This document shows, one piece after another, positions 33,521 through 41,327 of a stretch of 64,000 nucleotides of DNA. Below the pieces are notes generated by a model. The model made no database searches, had not been told where the DNA came from, and was given only the letters and a program-made list of their open reading frames with translations. Each line of letters opens with the position of its first letter. Position 1 is the first letter of the stretch. A program made the position numbers and the translations under genes. The stretch covers positions 2,225,317-2,289,316 of the forward strand of contig CP067345.1 in NCBI GenBank assembly GCA_020641055.1, written 5' to 3'. The DNA is from Clostridioides sp. ES-S-0010-02 (GTDB lineage: Bacteria; Bacillota; Clostridia; Peptostreptococcales; Peptostreptococcaceae).

Positions 33521-34375
33521 ATGGAATGGATTGAAAAACTAAACAAAGCAATTAACTATATTGAAGAAAACATAACAAAAGAAATTGAATATGAACAACT
33601 GTCAAAAATAGCTTGTTGTTCTACATATCATTTTCAAAGGATGTTTGCTTATATGGCAGATGTACCTCTTTCTGAGTATATTCGACGTAGACGTATGTCT
33701 TTGGCTGCTGTAGAATTACAAAATGATAATAAAAAAATAATTGATGTAGCTTTGAAATATGGATACACTTCTCCAACAGCATTCAATCGTGCCTTTAAAA
33801 GTATTCATGGTATTGCACCATCAATTATACAAAAAGGAGAAACAATAAATTTAAAGGCCTTTCCTCCAATTAGCTTTAAAGTTACTATAAAAGGAGCTGA
33901 AGAAATGAATTATAGAATTGAAAAGAAAGAAGAATTTCGTATTGTTGGTGTATCTCAACGCCTTCACACTGAGTTAGAAAAAAACTTTGAGATTGTTCCA
34001 AAAATGTGGCAACAATCTGCATTAGATGGAACTATTCAAAAACTGTTACCTATGATGAATAGCCAACCAAAAGGTGTATTAGGTGTAAGTGTGTGTAATG
34101 ATTCAGAAGAGTGGAAATACTTTATCTCTGTTGCAAGCACAGAATCCATAGATGATAAATTAGATGAATATACTATTTCACCTTTTACTTGGGCAATATT
34201 TTCTGGAGAAGGACAATGCCCACAAGCTATACAAGAACTAGAAAAACGTATTGTAACAGAATGGTTACCTACTTCCGGATATGAGTATGACAATGGTCCT
34301 GATATTGAACTTTACTTAAATCCAGACCCACAAAATTCTAAGTTTGAAGTATGGATACCTGTTATAAAAAAATAG
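33521..34375 (+). CDS. AraC-family regulator with GyrI-like effector domain (element 2)
   Basis: 284 residues. Residues about 5-105 are the double helix-turn-helix AraC domain (LSKIACCSTYHFQRMFAYM and IDVALKYGYTSPTAFNRAFKSIHG). Residues about 125-284 form a GyrI-like/SHS2 effector-binding domain (YRIEKKEEFRIVGVSQRL; FTWAIFSGEGQCPQAIQEL; YLNPDPQNSKFEVWIPV), as in SAV/Rob-type multidrug-binding regulators. It likely binds small hydrophobic or cationic compounds and controls efflux genes. AAGGAG precedes the ATG. Terminator follows. Confidence 0.92.
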   Translation: MEWIEKLNKAINYIEENITKEIEYEQLSKIACCSTYHFQRMFAYMADVPLSEYIRRRRMSLAAVELQNDNKKIIDVALKYGYTSPTAFNRAFKSIHGIAPSIIQKGETINLKAFPPISFKVTIKGAEEMNYRIEKKEEFRIVGVSQRLHTELEKNFEIVPKMWQQSALDGTIQKLLPMMNSQPKGVLGVSVCNDSEEWKYFISVASTESIDDKLDEYTISPFTWAIFSGEGQCPQAIQELEKRIVTEWLPTSGYEYDNGPDIELYLNPDPQNSKFEVWIPVIKK

Positions 34376-34475
34376 CCTATAAATTTAATTTATATAGATA
34401 TATAGAAATAGAAAGATAGAATTTATGCAAAAGTGAAGTTCTATTTATAATAACAAAGACTTGAATATATATGTG

Positions 34476-34525
34476 AAAATAAACATGTTAAAAAATAAAA
34501 TCTATTTTTTACATGTTTATTTTTT
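34476..34525 (+). terminator. Terminator of the AraC-like gene
   Basis: AAAATAAACATGT (34476-34488) pairs with ACATGTTTATTTT (34511-34523), with further inner A/T pairing and a T-run. Confidence 0.7.
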
Positions 34526-34583
34526 ATGTTTTAAATATAATCAGTTTACTGCTGAATATAATATATTCAAGGAGTGTGATTTA

Positions 34584-36092
34584 ATGAATGTTTCTATTTA
34601 TCTGCGAAAAAGCAGAGCTGATGAAGAAGCAGAACACAGAGGTGAGTTTGAAACCTTAGGTAGACATAAAACAACACTACTAAAACTAGCAAAAGAACAA
34701 AACTTAAATGTAATTGATGTTAAAGAGGAACTTATTTCTGGAGAAAGTATAGAATATAGGCCTAAGATGTTAGAGCTACTAGATGAAGTTAAAAGTAATA
34801 ATTATGATGCTGTTTTAGTAATGGATATTGACCGTTTAGGACGTGGAAATATGCAAGACCAAGGATTAATATTAGATACTTTTAAAAAGTCTCAAACAAA
34901 AATTATTACTCCTAGGAAAACTTATGATTTGAATGACGAATTTGATGAAGAATATTCTGAATTTGAAGCTTTTATGGCTCGTAAAGAATTAAAACTAATA
35001 TCTAGGCGTATGCAAAGAGGTAAAATTAAAAGTATTGAAGAAGGTAAGTTTATTGCTCAGTCTCCTCCCTATGGATATGATATTAAATACTTAAACAATA
35101 AAGAAAGAATTCTTGTAGTAAATAAAGATAAAGCAAATGTTATTAAAATGATATTCGATATGTATTTAAAAGGAATTGGAGCCTGTAAAATATCCAAGTA
35201 TCTAAATGAACTTGGTTATAAAACCACAACAGGTAGAACTTGGTATGAAAAAGGTGTAAGAGATATTATAAAAAATAAAGTATATTGTGGCTACATAGTA
35301 TGGAATAAAGTTGAGAGAAAAAGAAATTCTAGTAGGACTAGAGGCATCGAGGAACAAATGGAAGTAAAAGGAAAACATGAACCAATAATAAGCGAAGAAA
35401 TATGGAATAAAGCGCAAGATATAAGAAAAAAACGCAGTAACTCACCTACTCCAAACAATAAAATAACCAATCCTTTAGCTGGAATTATAAAATGTGGATA
35501 TTGTGGTCATACTTTAGTTGCAAAATCTAATACAACATCAAAAGGATATGAAAAATATATAGTCTGCACTAATTGTAAAAACAAATCTACTAAATTATAC
35601 ATATTAGAAAATAAAGTTTTAGAGGTTTTAAGTAAATGGCTAACAGATTATAAGCTATCTTTGAAAGAAGAACTTGTTTTTAAAGATAAATTTGAAGATA
35701 ATTTAAAATGTACTCTAACATCCTTAAAAAAAGAACTTGAGAACCTAGAGAAACAAAAGGGAGGATTACATGATTTTTTAGAACAAGGAATATATAGTTC
35801 AGATGTATTTATAGAACGTTCAAATATACTTACATCACGTATAGAAGATGTTAAAAATTCTATAAATAAAGTAAATATAGATATTAAAATAGCAAAGGAA
35901 AAAAGCACTGTTAGAATGCAAATTATTCCTCAACTTGAAAAAGTTTTAAGAGAATACACAGAAGAGAAAGAGCCTTATCTGAAAAATATATTACTTAAAA
36001 CTATAATTGACCATGTTGTATATAAAAAAGAGCCTAATCAAAAATGCGATGATTTTTCTTTAATACTATACCCCATTATATCAAAAGATTAA
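34584..36092 (+). CDS. Large serine recombinase of element 2
   Basis: 502 residues from ATG 34584, seven to eight bases after AAGGAG. An upstream in-frame extension of 41 codons crosses the terminator and has no ribosome binding site. Catalytic domain: VSIYLRKSRAD with nucleophilic Ser10, VMDIDRLGRGNMQDQGLIL and ELKLISRRMQRGK. Recombinase domain about 150-250 (PPYGYDIKYL, TGRTWYEKGVRDII), zinc ribbon CGYCGHTL ... CTNC, coiled coil about 350-450. It differs strongly from the recombinase of element 1 and is nearer the YLRKSR-type integrases. It ends 15 bases before the right inverted repeat, in the standard position for such elements. Confidence 0.93.
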   Translation: MNVSIYLRKSRADEEAEHRGEFETLGRHKTTLLKLAKEQNLNVIDVKEELISGESIEYRPKMLELLDEVKSNNYDAVLVMDIDRLGRGNMQDQGLILDTFKKSQTKIITPRKTYDLNDEFDEEYSEFEAFMARKELKLISRRMQRGKIKSIEEGKFIAQSPPYGYDIKYLNNKERILVVNKDKANVIKMIFDMYLKGIGACKISKYLNELGYKTTTGRTWYEKGVRDIIKNKVYCGYIVWNKVERKRNSSRTRGIEEQMEVKGKHEPIISEEIWNKAQDIRKKRSNSPTPNNKITNPLAGIIKCGYCGHTLVAKSNTTSKGYEKYIVCTNCKNKSTKLYILENKVLEVLSKWLTDYKLSLKEELVFKDKFEDNLKCTLTSLKKELENLEKQKGGLHDFLEQGIYSSDVFIERSNILTSRIEDVKNSINKVNIDIKIAKEKSTVRMQIIPQLEKVLREYTEEKEPYLKNILLKTIIDHVVYKKEPNQKCDDFSLILYPIISKD

Positions 36093-36106
36093 TTGTATAT
36101 TTCAAT

Positions 36107-36122
36107 GTTATAAACAGACTGA
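36107..36122. repeat. Right terminal inverted repeat of element 2
   Basis: GTTATAAACAGACTGA, exact reverse complement of 27294-27309. It ends four bases before the CAA junction at 36127-36129. Confidence 0.88.
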
Positions 36123-36126
36123 CTAC

Positions 36127-36618
36127 CAATTTGGAGTAATGGCTGGGGCTTTTGCAGGTGGTGAAGGTGACTTTACAACAGCATTTGAACCTACAGCAAC
36201 TGCCATGGAAAAAGAAGGCAGCGGATATATAGTAACATCTATAGGAAAAGATTCTGGAGAAATACCATTTACAGCTTACTCTACTACTAGATCTTACATG
36301 AAAAATAATAAAGATTTAATTCAAAGATTTACAAATGCTGTTTACAGAGGTCAATTATGGGTTCAAAAAGCTCCTAGTAAAGAAATCGCCGAAGCTATGC
36401 AACCTTTCTTTGAAGATATATCTCTAGAAGATTTAGTAACAGTTGTAGATAGATATAAGTCAATAGATGCATGGTCTCAAAACCCTGTATTAAAAGAGGA
36501 AGGTTTAAATAAACTAATGGATGTTATGAAAGAAGCTAAGGAATTAGACAAAGAAGCCCCTTACAAAGACATAGTAAATACTGAATTTGCAAATAATGCA
36601 ATAAAAAATATAAAATAA
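36127..36618 (+). pseudogene. C-terminal part of the split substrate-binding protein
   Basis: From CAA 36127 the frame reads QFGVMAGAFAGGEGDFTTAF and continues through AYSTTRSYMKNNKDLIQRF to TAA 36618, 162 residues after the Gln. It matches the second lobe of NMT1/SsuA-like binding proteins (GEGDFTTAFEPTA is the ligand-contacting turn). The ATG at 36139 is internal and has no ribosome binding site, so this half is probably not translated alone. A perfect terminator follows at 36657-36684, so the native gene ended its operon. Confidence 0.9.
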
Positions 36619-36656
36619 ATATGCATCAGTTTTAACTAAAAGCTTACAAAAATTAT

Positions 36657-36684
36657 AAAAAGAGTCTTTTAAAAGACTCTTTTT
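36657..36684 (+). terminator. Terminator after the binding-protein gene
   Basis: AAAAAGAGTCTTTT (36657-36670) is immediately followed by its reverse complement (36671-36684), ending in TTTTT. Confidence 0.8.
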
Positions 36685-36748
36685 ATAATTGAGATTAAAG
36701 TTTATATTAAAAAATAGAAATTAAAGTATCGTAAAGATACCTATATAT

Positions 36749-37096
36749 CTATCCTCTGTATTCTGCTCCAGCATTGATTTTTGTAATTTGAACAGCAACC
36801 ATTTCCTCATTGCTTCCATTAGTAATTTCATGCCATTCTCCTGTTGGTACAAAAACAGTATCACCTTGTTTTACATCACACTCATGTTCTCCAAGTTTCA
36901 TTTTCCCTTCTCCTTTTAAGAACACAAATATTTGTTCACCATTAGGATGTCTATGGGCATTAAGAACTTGATTAGGTTTAAAATAATAAACTTCTGAAGT
37001 TATATCATTACCAGCAAATACTGGTATTTTTGGTACTGCTGCATCATTATATTGAGCTAAGCTTCCATCTAATAGATTCTTTTTATTTTCATGCAT
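36749..37096 (-). CDS. Small cupin-domain protein
   Basis: 115 residues, single cupin barrel. Motif 1 is HRHPNGEQIFVFLKGEG (two His and Glu metal ligands) with motif 2 at PTGEWHEITNG (third His). Such small cupins bind a divalent metal and act as dioxygenases, isomerases or sensors, or simply as storage folds, and the reaction here is unknown. AGAGGT precedes the ATG 37096. Stand-alone gene. Confidence 0.85.
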   Translation of the reverse strand: MHENKKNLLDGSLAQYNDAAVPKIPVFAGNDITSEVYYFKPNQVLNAHRHPNGEQIFVFLKGEGKMKLGEHECDVKQGDTVFVPTGEWHEITNGSNEEMVAVQITKINAGAEYRG

Positions 37097-37294
37097 ACTA
37101 TAAATACCTCTTTTCTATATTATAGATTTACTATTATTATTCCAATATAAAAAAATAGTATTCTCCTTATACATAATAGGAATAAAATTCTTTTACTTGT
37201 AACTATGACTCCTTAATATAAATTAAATTTTTTAATGTTTTTATTAAACTTACATCTTAACCTTTTAACACAGAAATTATTTCATTACATATAT

Positions 37295-38317
37295 TTAATG
37301 ATTATCTTGATTTTCTATTCTAATGTTTTTTTCATAGGTTGGTTTACTTTTGATTCTATTTTCAATATATGTTGAATTTGAAATAGAGTTATTCAAAAAG
37401 TTTGTAGAGATAAATTCTAATTTTAAATACATTATTGATGAAAATAAACATAAAAACAATACTACAACAGTGCTTCCTTTATATTTTTCACTAAACATAT
37501 AATAAACACGTTTTTGAATATCTGATTTTTGATGTAAACCAGCTACAAATTTATTTGAATAATTTAATTTTTTTCTCATCATATTTATGATAATTAAAGC
37601 ATACTCTTTTTTCTCTTCTATATTACAATTTTTTAAAACTCTTTCATCACAATAAAGTTCACAATCTAAATCTATAATCTTATCCATAATATACATAAAA
37701 GGATTAAACCAATAAACACATTTTAAAAATAACACTAAATATTTAATATAAAGGTCTTTATTCTTAAAATGTATAAGTTCATGTCTAAATATCCATTCAA
37801 GTTCTTTTAATGTATATTCACATGGTGGCAAAAGAACACATGAATCAAAAAATGCAGGTGTTTCAACTTCATAAGTGTATTTAAGTTTTATATCTTTACT
37901 TATTTTTAGTTCCTTTAATAAATTTTCATAAAGCTTGATTATATCTTTATCATCTATCTCATAAGATAAATCATTAATTAAATTTTTGAGTTTTATATAT
38001 TTCAAAATATTGTAAATTAAATATACTATTGCACCAATAATCCAAATAAATATTAAAATGCCACTTTTAGAAATAGAAATATTATTAAAGTTTTCTAAGT
38101 TTATCTTTTTAATACTATCTTGATATTTCAATGTATTAAATGTAAAAGTATAATATGTAAATGGTAGCAAGAGTTTAATAACTACAATAAACCAGATATA
38201 ATAATTAAATCTTTTACTAAATCTTTTAAATACACTTATTCTAAATACTAATAAAAGAATTAGGAATAAATTACTTACTAAAACCGTTCTAAAAATATCA
38301 CTTAGAATCAAACTCAT
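37295..38317 (-). CDS. BlaR1/MecR1-like M56 membrane metallopeptidase
   Basis: 340 residues from ATG 38317 (AGGAGAGAAGAG upstream). Four membrane segments (about 7-28, 35-52, 95-118, 285-305) and the zinc motif FRHELIHFKNKD (HExxH) at about 190-201, followed by a Glu-containing helix (LDCELYCDERVLKN) matching the M56 third ligand. The penicillin-binding sensor domain of BlaR1 is missing: the protein ends about 35 residues after the last membrane segment. The usual BlaI/MecI repressor gene is not next to it. It may sense another envelope signal or have an unlinked repressor. Confidence 0.85.
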   Translation of the reverse strand: MSLILSDIFRTVLVSNLFLILLLVFRISVFKRFSKRFNYYIWFIVVIKLLLPFTYYTFTFNTLKYQDSIKKINLENFNNISISKSGILIFIWIIGAIVYLIYNILKYIKLKNLINDLSYEIDDKDIIKLYENLLKELKISKDIKLKYTYEVETPAFFDSCVLLPPCEYTLKELEWIFRHELIHFKNKDLYIKYLVLFLKCVYWFNPFMYIMDKIIDLDCELYCDERVLKNCNIEEKKEYALIIINMMRKKLNYSNKFVAGLHQKSDIQKRVYYMFSEKYKGSTVVVLFLCLFSSIMYLKLEFISTNFLNNSISNSTYIENRIKSKPTYEKNIRIENQDNH

Positions 38318-39450
38318 AGACTCTTCTCTCCTATTATATCTATTCTTCAATATGTTTATTTAACAATTTTTAAAAATCAGTTCAATATTAGTATTTTGTA
38401 TTTAATTTTATGTATAAAGTAATTATAATTGCCATTAGTAAAATTTACCAGTATTATTTTGTTACTTATACTTACCAATAAACTTATTTAATTCTCTCCT
38501 TACCAAATCAGGTTTATCACGAAGCTATTTAGGCTAATTAAAATTTATTATATTAAATATAATTTATACTTAAAACTATATTATTAAAAAAAGGCATAAA
38601 ATATATTATTTTATGCCCTTTTTTAATAGTATGGTTTTTTCAATGCTTGTATAAACATAAATCGTTTATTTGTCAGTGAAATGCCAGTAATTTTTTTTGT
38701 TTTTTTTATTATTTTTTCATCTTTTTAGGATTCTCATAAACATTATATTTGTATTTATATTTTTAAAATTTATAGAAATCAAGCATATTAATTTACCACT
38801 CTAAATAGTTTTTACATTAAATTATTTAAACTTTATATTTTTTGTTTTAGCTATACCATATTTCTACCACAAAGAATTTATCGAATTTTATTTTCATTCA
38901 AATCCTTTTCAAATTAAAGACTCGTTGTATCGCATAAATTTCCATTAAAAATATTTGCGTTTCTATTTTTTATTTTAGCAAACTTTTCTTTTATTTTTTT
39001 AATTAAATTCATAAATTTCATTTTTATAAATTTCAGCCAAAATTTATCTCTCCGCATTTTGGATTTTAAATGCACTCTATAAAACCACGCTATGTTTTAT
39101 ACATATTTCATACAAACTTCCTTAAAATCTATTTAAATGTGTAATTTGATGTTTAAGCTACAAGCGAATCTAAAAAGTTAACTATATTTATATTATGTAA
39201 ACTAAATTGATTTTTGAAAGCTTCATTTATATTTTTAAATAATTAAGATAAACTTGAAATTATTTTCATAGTGATTTATCTTAATATTATGAATATTTAC
39301 CAATAGTACTTTAAAGAAAAAAGGGAAGCATTACAATCTATTTAGATTAGTGCTTCTCTTTTCACTTCTTTTCTTCTTTGTTGAGTTAATAATACTTTCG
39401 CAGTTACAGTTATGAATAGGCATACTATTATTCTCATAAATTAATCCATC
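38318..39450. other. 1.1-kb gene-poor, T-rich region
   Basis: No convincing gene is seen. Hairpins are present: GGCATAAAAT/ATTTTATGCC with A/T-runs at 38586-38624, and AAAAGGGAAGCATTA/TAGTGCTTCTCTTTT at 39317-39362 that terminates the minus-strand XRE operon. A minus-strand frame of 35 codons near 39010-38905 (MKFMNLIKKIKEKF) lacks a good ribosome binding site. The plus strand is strongly T-biased between 38690 and 39060. The BlaI-type repressor expected upstream of the M56 gene is absent. Confidence 0.5.
39317..39362 (-). terminator. Terminator of the XRE/membrane-protein operon
   Basis: Arms 39317-39331 and 39348-39362 pair with few mismatches. On the minus strand the 3' arm is followed by CCTTTTTTCTTT. 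Confidence 0.65.
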
Positions 39451-39660
39451 CTAAAAGAAAAATAAATCTTCAAACTTTTTATCTAATGCAATGCATAAAA
39501 TCAATGCAAGTTTAGCAGTAGGATTGAATTGTCCTGTTTCTATTGAACTAATAGTATTACGTGATACTCCAACCATTTTTGCTAATGCTGATTGAGATAA
39601 TTTTGCTTCTGACCTTGCTTCTTTCAAACTATTTTTTAATATCAATTCTTCTTTTTCCAT
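39451..39660 (-). CDS. Small XRE-family transcriptional regulator
   Basis: 69 residues, essentially one helix-turn-helix domain: LKEARSEAKLSQSALAKMVGVSRN and NTISSIETGQFNPTAKLAL. The C-terminus LDKKFEDLFFF is standard for this group. It should repress its own operon, which also codes for two small membrane proteins. GGTAG-type ribosome binding site is modest. It begins 11 bases after the preceding gene stops. Confidence 0.9.
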   Translation of the reverse strand: MEKEELILKNSLKEARSEAKLSQSALAKMVGVSRNTISSIETGQFNPTAKLALILCIALDKKFEDLFFF

Positions 39661-39671
39661 ATCACTTCTAC

Positions 39672-40001
39672 CTATAACGTATAAATGAATTTAAAAATAC
39701 ATAGTGCAAAAATAATTAAAGCCCCTATACTTATCAGCAAATATTTTTTCTCATTTATCTTTCTGTAAACAACAAAATAAGCAACTGATACATAGCCAGT
39801 TAATACAGCTAAAATATCATAGAATGGTGTTACTTTTTCAAGACCTCTCATGTCAGATACAACTACTTTGACTGCGAAAACAACACCACAAATAATCGCT
39901 AAAGCAATTGAACCAATTGCAGTAGCTTTTTGACTTACTGTGTTTTCAAATTCTTCGTTTTTTTCCAATTTTGCCTTGTTTAAAACAGCTTCTTTATTCA
40001 T
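39672..40001 (-). CDS. Small three-segment membrane protein (DUF6442-like)
   Basis: 109 residues. A charged N-terminus MNKEAVLNKAKLEKNEEFEN is followed by three to four membrane segments (about 28-48, 62-80, 88-106). The N-terminal NKEE/AVLxKAxxEKxDE pattern is shared with the gene upstream, so both belong to the same small-membrane-protein family found next to XRE regulators in Firmicutes. Function unknown. AAAGGGG precedes the ATG, and 15 bases separate it from the upstream gene. Confidence 0.75.
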   Translation of the reverse strand: MNKEAVLNKAKLEKNEEFENTVSQKATAIGSIALAIICGVVFAVKVVVSDMRGLEKVTPFYDILAVLTGYVSVAYFVVYRKINEKKYLLISIGALIIFALCIFKFIYTL

Positions 40002-40016
40002 ATCAATTCCCCTTTC

Positions 40017-40328
40017 TTAAAATACTTGTGTAATGTAATAGATAAAACTACTCAATGTTATAATAGAAGAGAGAAGGATAATAAAGCCACTCTTTTTATT
40101 TAATGCCTTAAAACTCCCATAATAGTTCCCAGTTAACCAGCCCCATAATATAGTTAATAATAAGGATAAATCAGTTGTTCTTAATTTTATAAGATTTAAG
40201 ATAATGAGCGGTACTATTATACCTACAAATAATAAAGTTCCATATCGTTGACCTTTATTTAATACGAATAAATATCCCTCATCTGATTTTTCTTGTCTAC
40301 TTCTTTCTAAAATTTCTTCTTTATTCAT
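40017..40328 (-). CDS. Small membrane protein (DUF6442-like), paralogue of its neighbour
   Basis: 103 residues. N-terminus MNKEEILERSRQEKSDEGY, then three membrane segments (about 30-48, 55-70, 80-98). It is a diverged paralogue of the next gene and first in the three-gene operon with the XRE regulator. AAAAGGAG stands before the ATG 40328. Function unknown. Toxin-antitoxin-like or stress-sensing roles are speculation. Confidence 0.75.
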   Translation of the reverse strand: MNKEEILERSRQEKSDEGYLFVLNKGQRYGTLLFVGIIVPLIILNLIKLRTTDLSLLLTILWGWLTGNYYGSFKALNKKSGFIILLSSIITLSSFIYYITQVF

Positions 40329-40511
40329 CTATATTCTCCTTTTATTGCCAAGTTTACTTGTCAATAACTTTTGCAAAGTTTTATTGTCAAATTAAAAGTA
40401 TGCAAATCTTATATAGAAATGCACGCTTTTATGATTTACCTTACTATCTTCCAGTTATCGCCTTTCTTCAAGGTCAATTCATACTGTGAAATCTGCATTG
40501 GATTTTTACAT

Positions 40512-40556
40512 AAAAAATACTAGATATAAATTTATGATTTATATCTAGTATTTTTA
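40512..40556 (-). terminator. Terminator of the YdcF-like gene / c-di-GMP operon
   Basis: AAAATACTAGATATAAAT (40514-40531) pairs with ATTTATATCTAGTATTTT (40537-40554), with A/T-runs on both sides. Confidence 0.75.
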
Positions 40557-40573
40557 TTTGTCACATATCACTT

Positions 40574-41311
40574 TCACCTATCAAAAACAATTGTTTTCCA
40601 TATTGCAAAAAATTCTCTTGTATAATATGTTGGAACAAATGAAAGCTTTGACTTACTAGCGTAAAAAGAAATATTTTTATATTCATTTCTAGATGCTAGT
40701 ATTTTACTCCTAAGAACATGAAAATCAGTTGTTACAATTTTTACTTTTATATTTTTTATTCTTTTTCTACTATGCTCTTCTATCTTTAGCTTTGAATATT
40801 TAAAGTTTTCATAAGTATTTGTAGATTTATATTCTTCTATTATTCTATTGCTATCTATACCATTTCTAACAAGATAATCTTTCATAGCTTTTGCCTCAGT
40901 TATATTTTCTCCATTACCCTTACCACCTGATACTACTACATAGCATTCACTATTAACTTTTAAATATTTTAAAGCAGTGTTTAATCTTCCCTTCAATGTA
41001 GTACTTGGTGTAGTCTTTTTTACAGAAGCTCCTAAAATCAAAAGATAATCACTTTTTGTCTCAAAACTATTTTTAGGATAAAAGATTATTAAGCTTTCAG
41101 TAATCATGAATACTATTAAGAAAACACTAATTAGTATTTTTAGCACTTTATAAAAAACCTTCTTTTCTTTAATTTTCTTTTTTAAGATTCGATAAACAAT
41201 TAATAGTATTCCTATAACTAAGAAAAATCCACTAAATGAAATACCACCAAAAACTATTTTAAGATAAAAATAGTAAATTATAAATATTAAACCCAATATT
41301 AAATTAATCAT
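40574..41311 (-). CDS. YdcF-like (DUF218) membrane protein
   Basis: 245 residues. Three N-terminal membrane segments (about 3-20, 23-42, 57-78) precede the DUF218 domain: DYLLILGASVKKTTPSTTLKGRLN, CYVVVSGGKGNGENITEA, KAMKDYLVRNGID and TTDFHVLRSKILA. Family members (SanA, ElyC, YdcF) act at the envelope, for example in peptidoglycan or vancomycin barrier function, and YdcF binds SAM. It starts 16 bases after the large GGDEF protein ends, on the same strand, so it may be the last gene of the c-di-GMP operon. Confidence 0.85.
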   Translation of the reverse strand: MINLILGLIFIIYYFYLKIVFGGISFSGFFLVIGILLIVYRILKKKIKEKKVFYKVLKILISVFLIVFMITESLIIFYPKNSFETKSDYLLILGASVKKTTPSTTLKGRLNTALKYLKVNSECYVVVSGGKGNGENITEAKAMKDYLVRNGIDSNRIIEEYKSTNTYENFKYSKLKIEEHSRKRIKNIKVKIVTTDFHVLRSKILASRNEYKNISFYASKSKLSFVPTYYTREFFAIWKTIVFDR

Positions 41312-41327
41312 ATTTCTATAATCCTTT

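Larger units (their letters stand above)
27288..36129. mobile_element. Element 2: 8839-bp large-serine-recombinase element in a substrate-binding protein gene
   Basis: CAA occurs at both junctions (27288-27290 and 36127-36129). Removing one copy plus the DNA between restores the reading frame. The reconstructed attP is a perfect palindrome with 16-base arms (GTTATAAACAGACTGA at 36107-36122, its reverse complement at 27294-27309) around ten bases, and the shared CA sits exactly in the middle, as expected for a serine recombinase. Cargo: ECF sigma factor, membrane protein, ABC ATPase and permease (one operon), VanZ-like, GNAT, a small protein, AraC/GyrI-like regulator and, at the right end, the recombinase. 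No conjugation or replication gene is present. Composition is host-like. Confidence 0.87.

Noticed and set aside
34461-34583. 41-codon N-terminal extension of the element 2 recombinase
   Set aside because: It runs through a terminator hairpin, has no ribosome binding site and precedes the conserved YLRKS start.
38905-39010. 35-codon basic minus-strand frame (MKFMNLIKKIKEKF)
   Set aside because: No usable ribosome binding site and low-complexity AT-rich sequence; probably chance.
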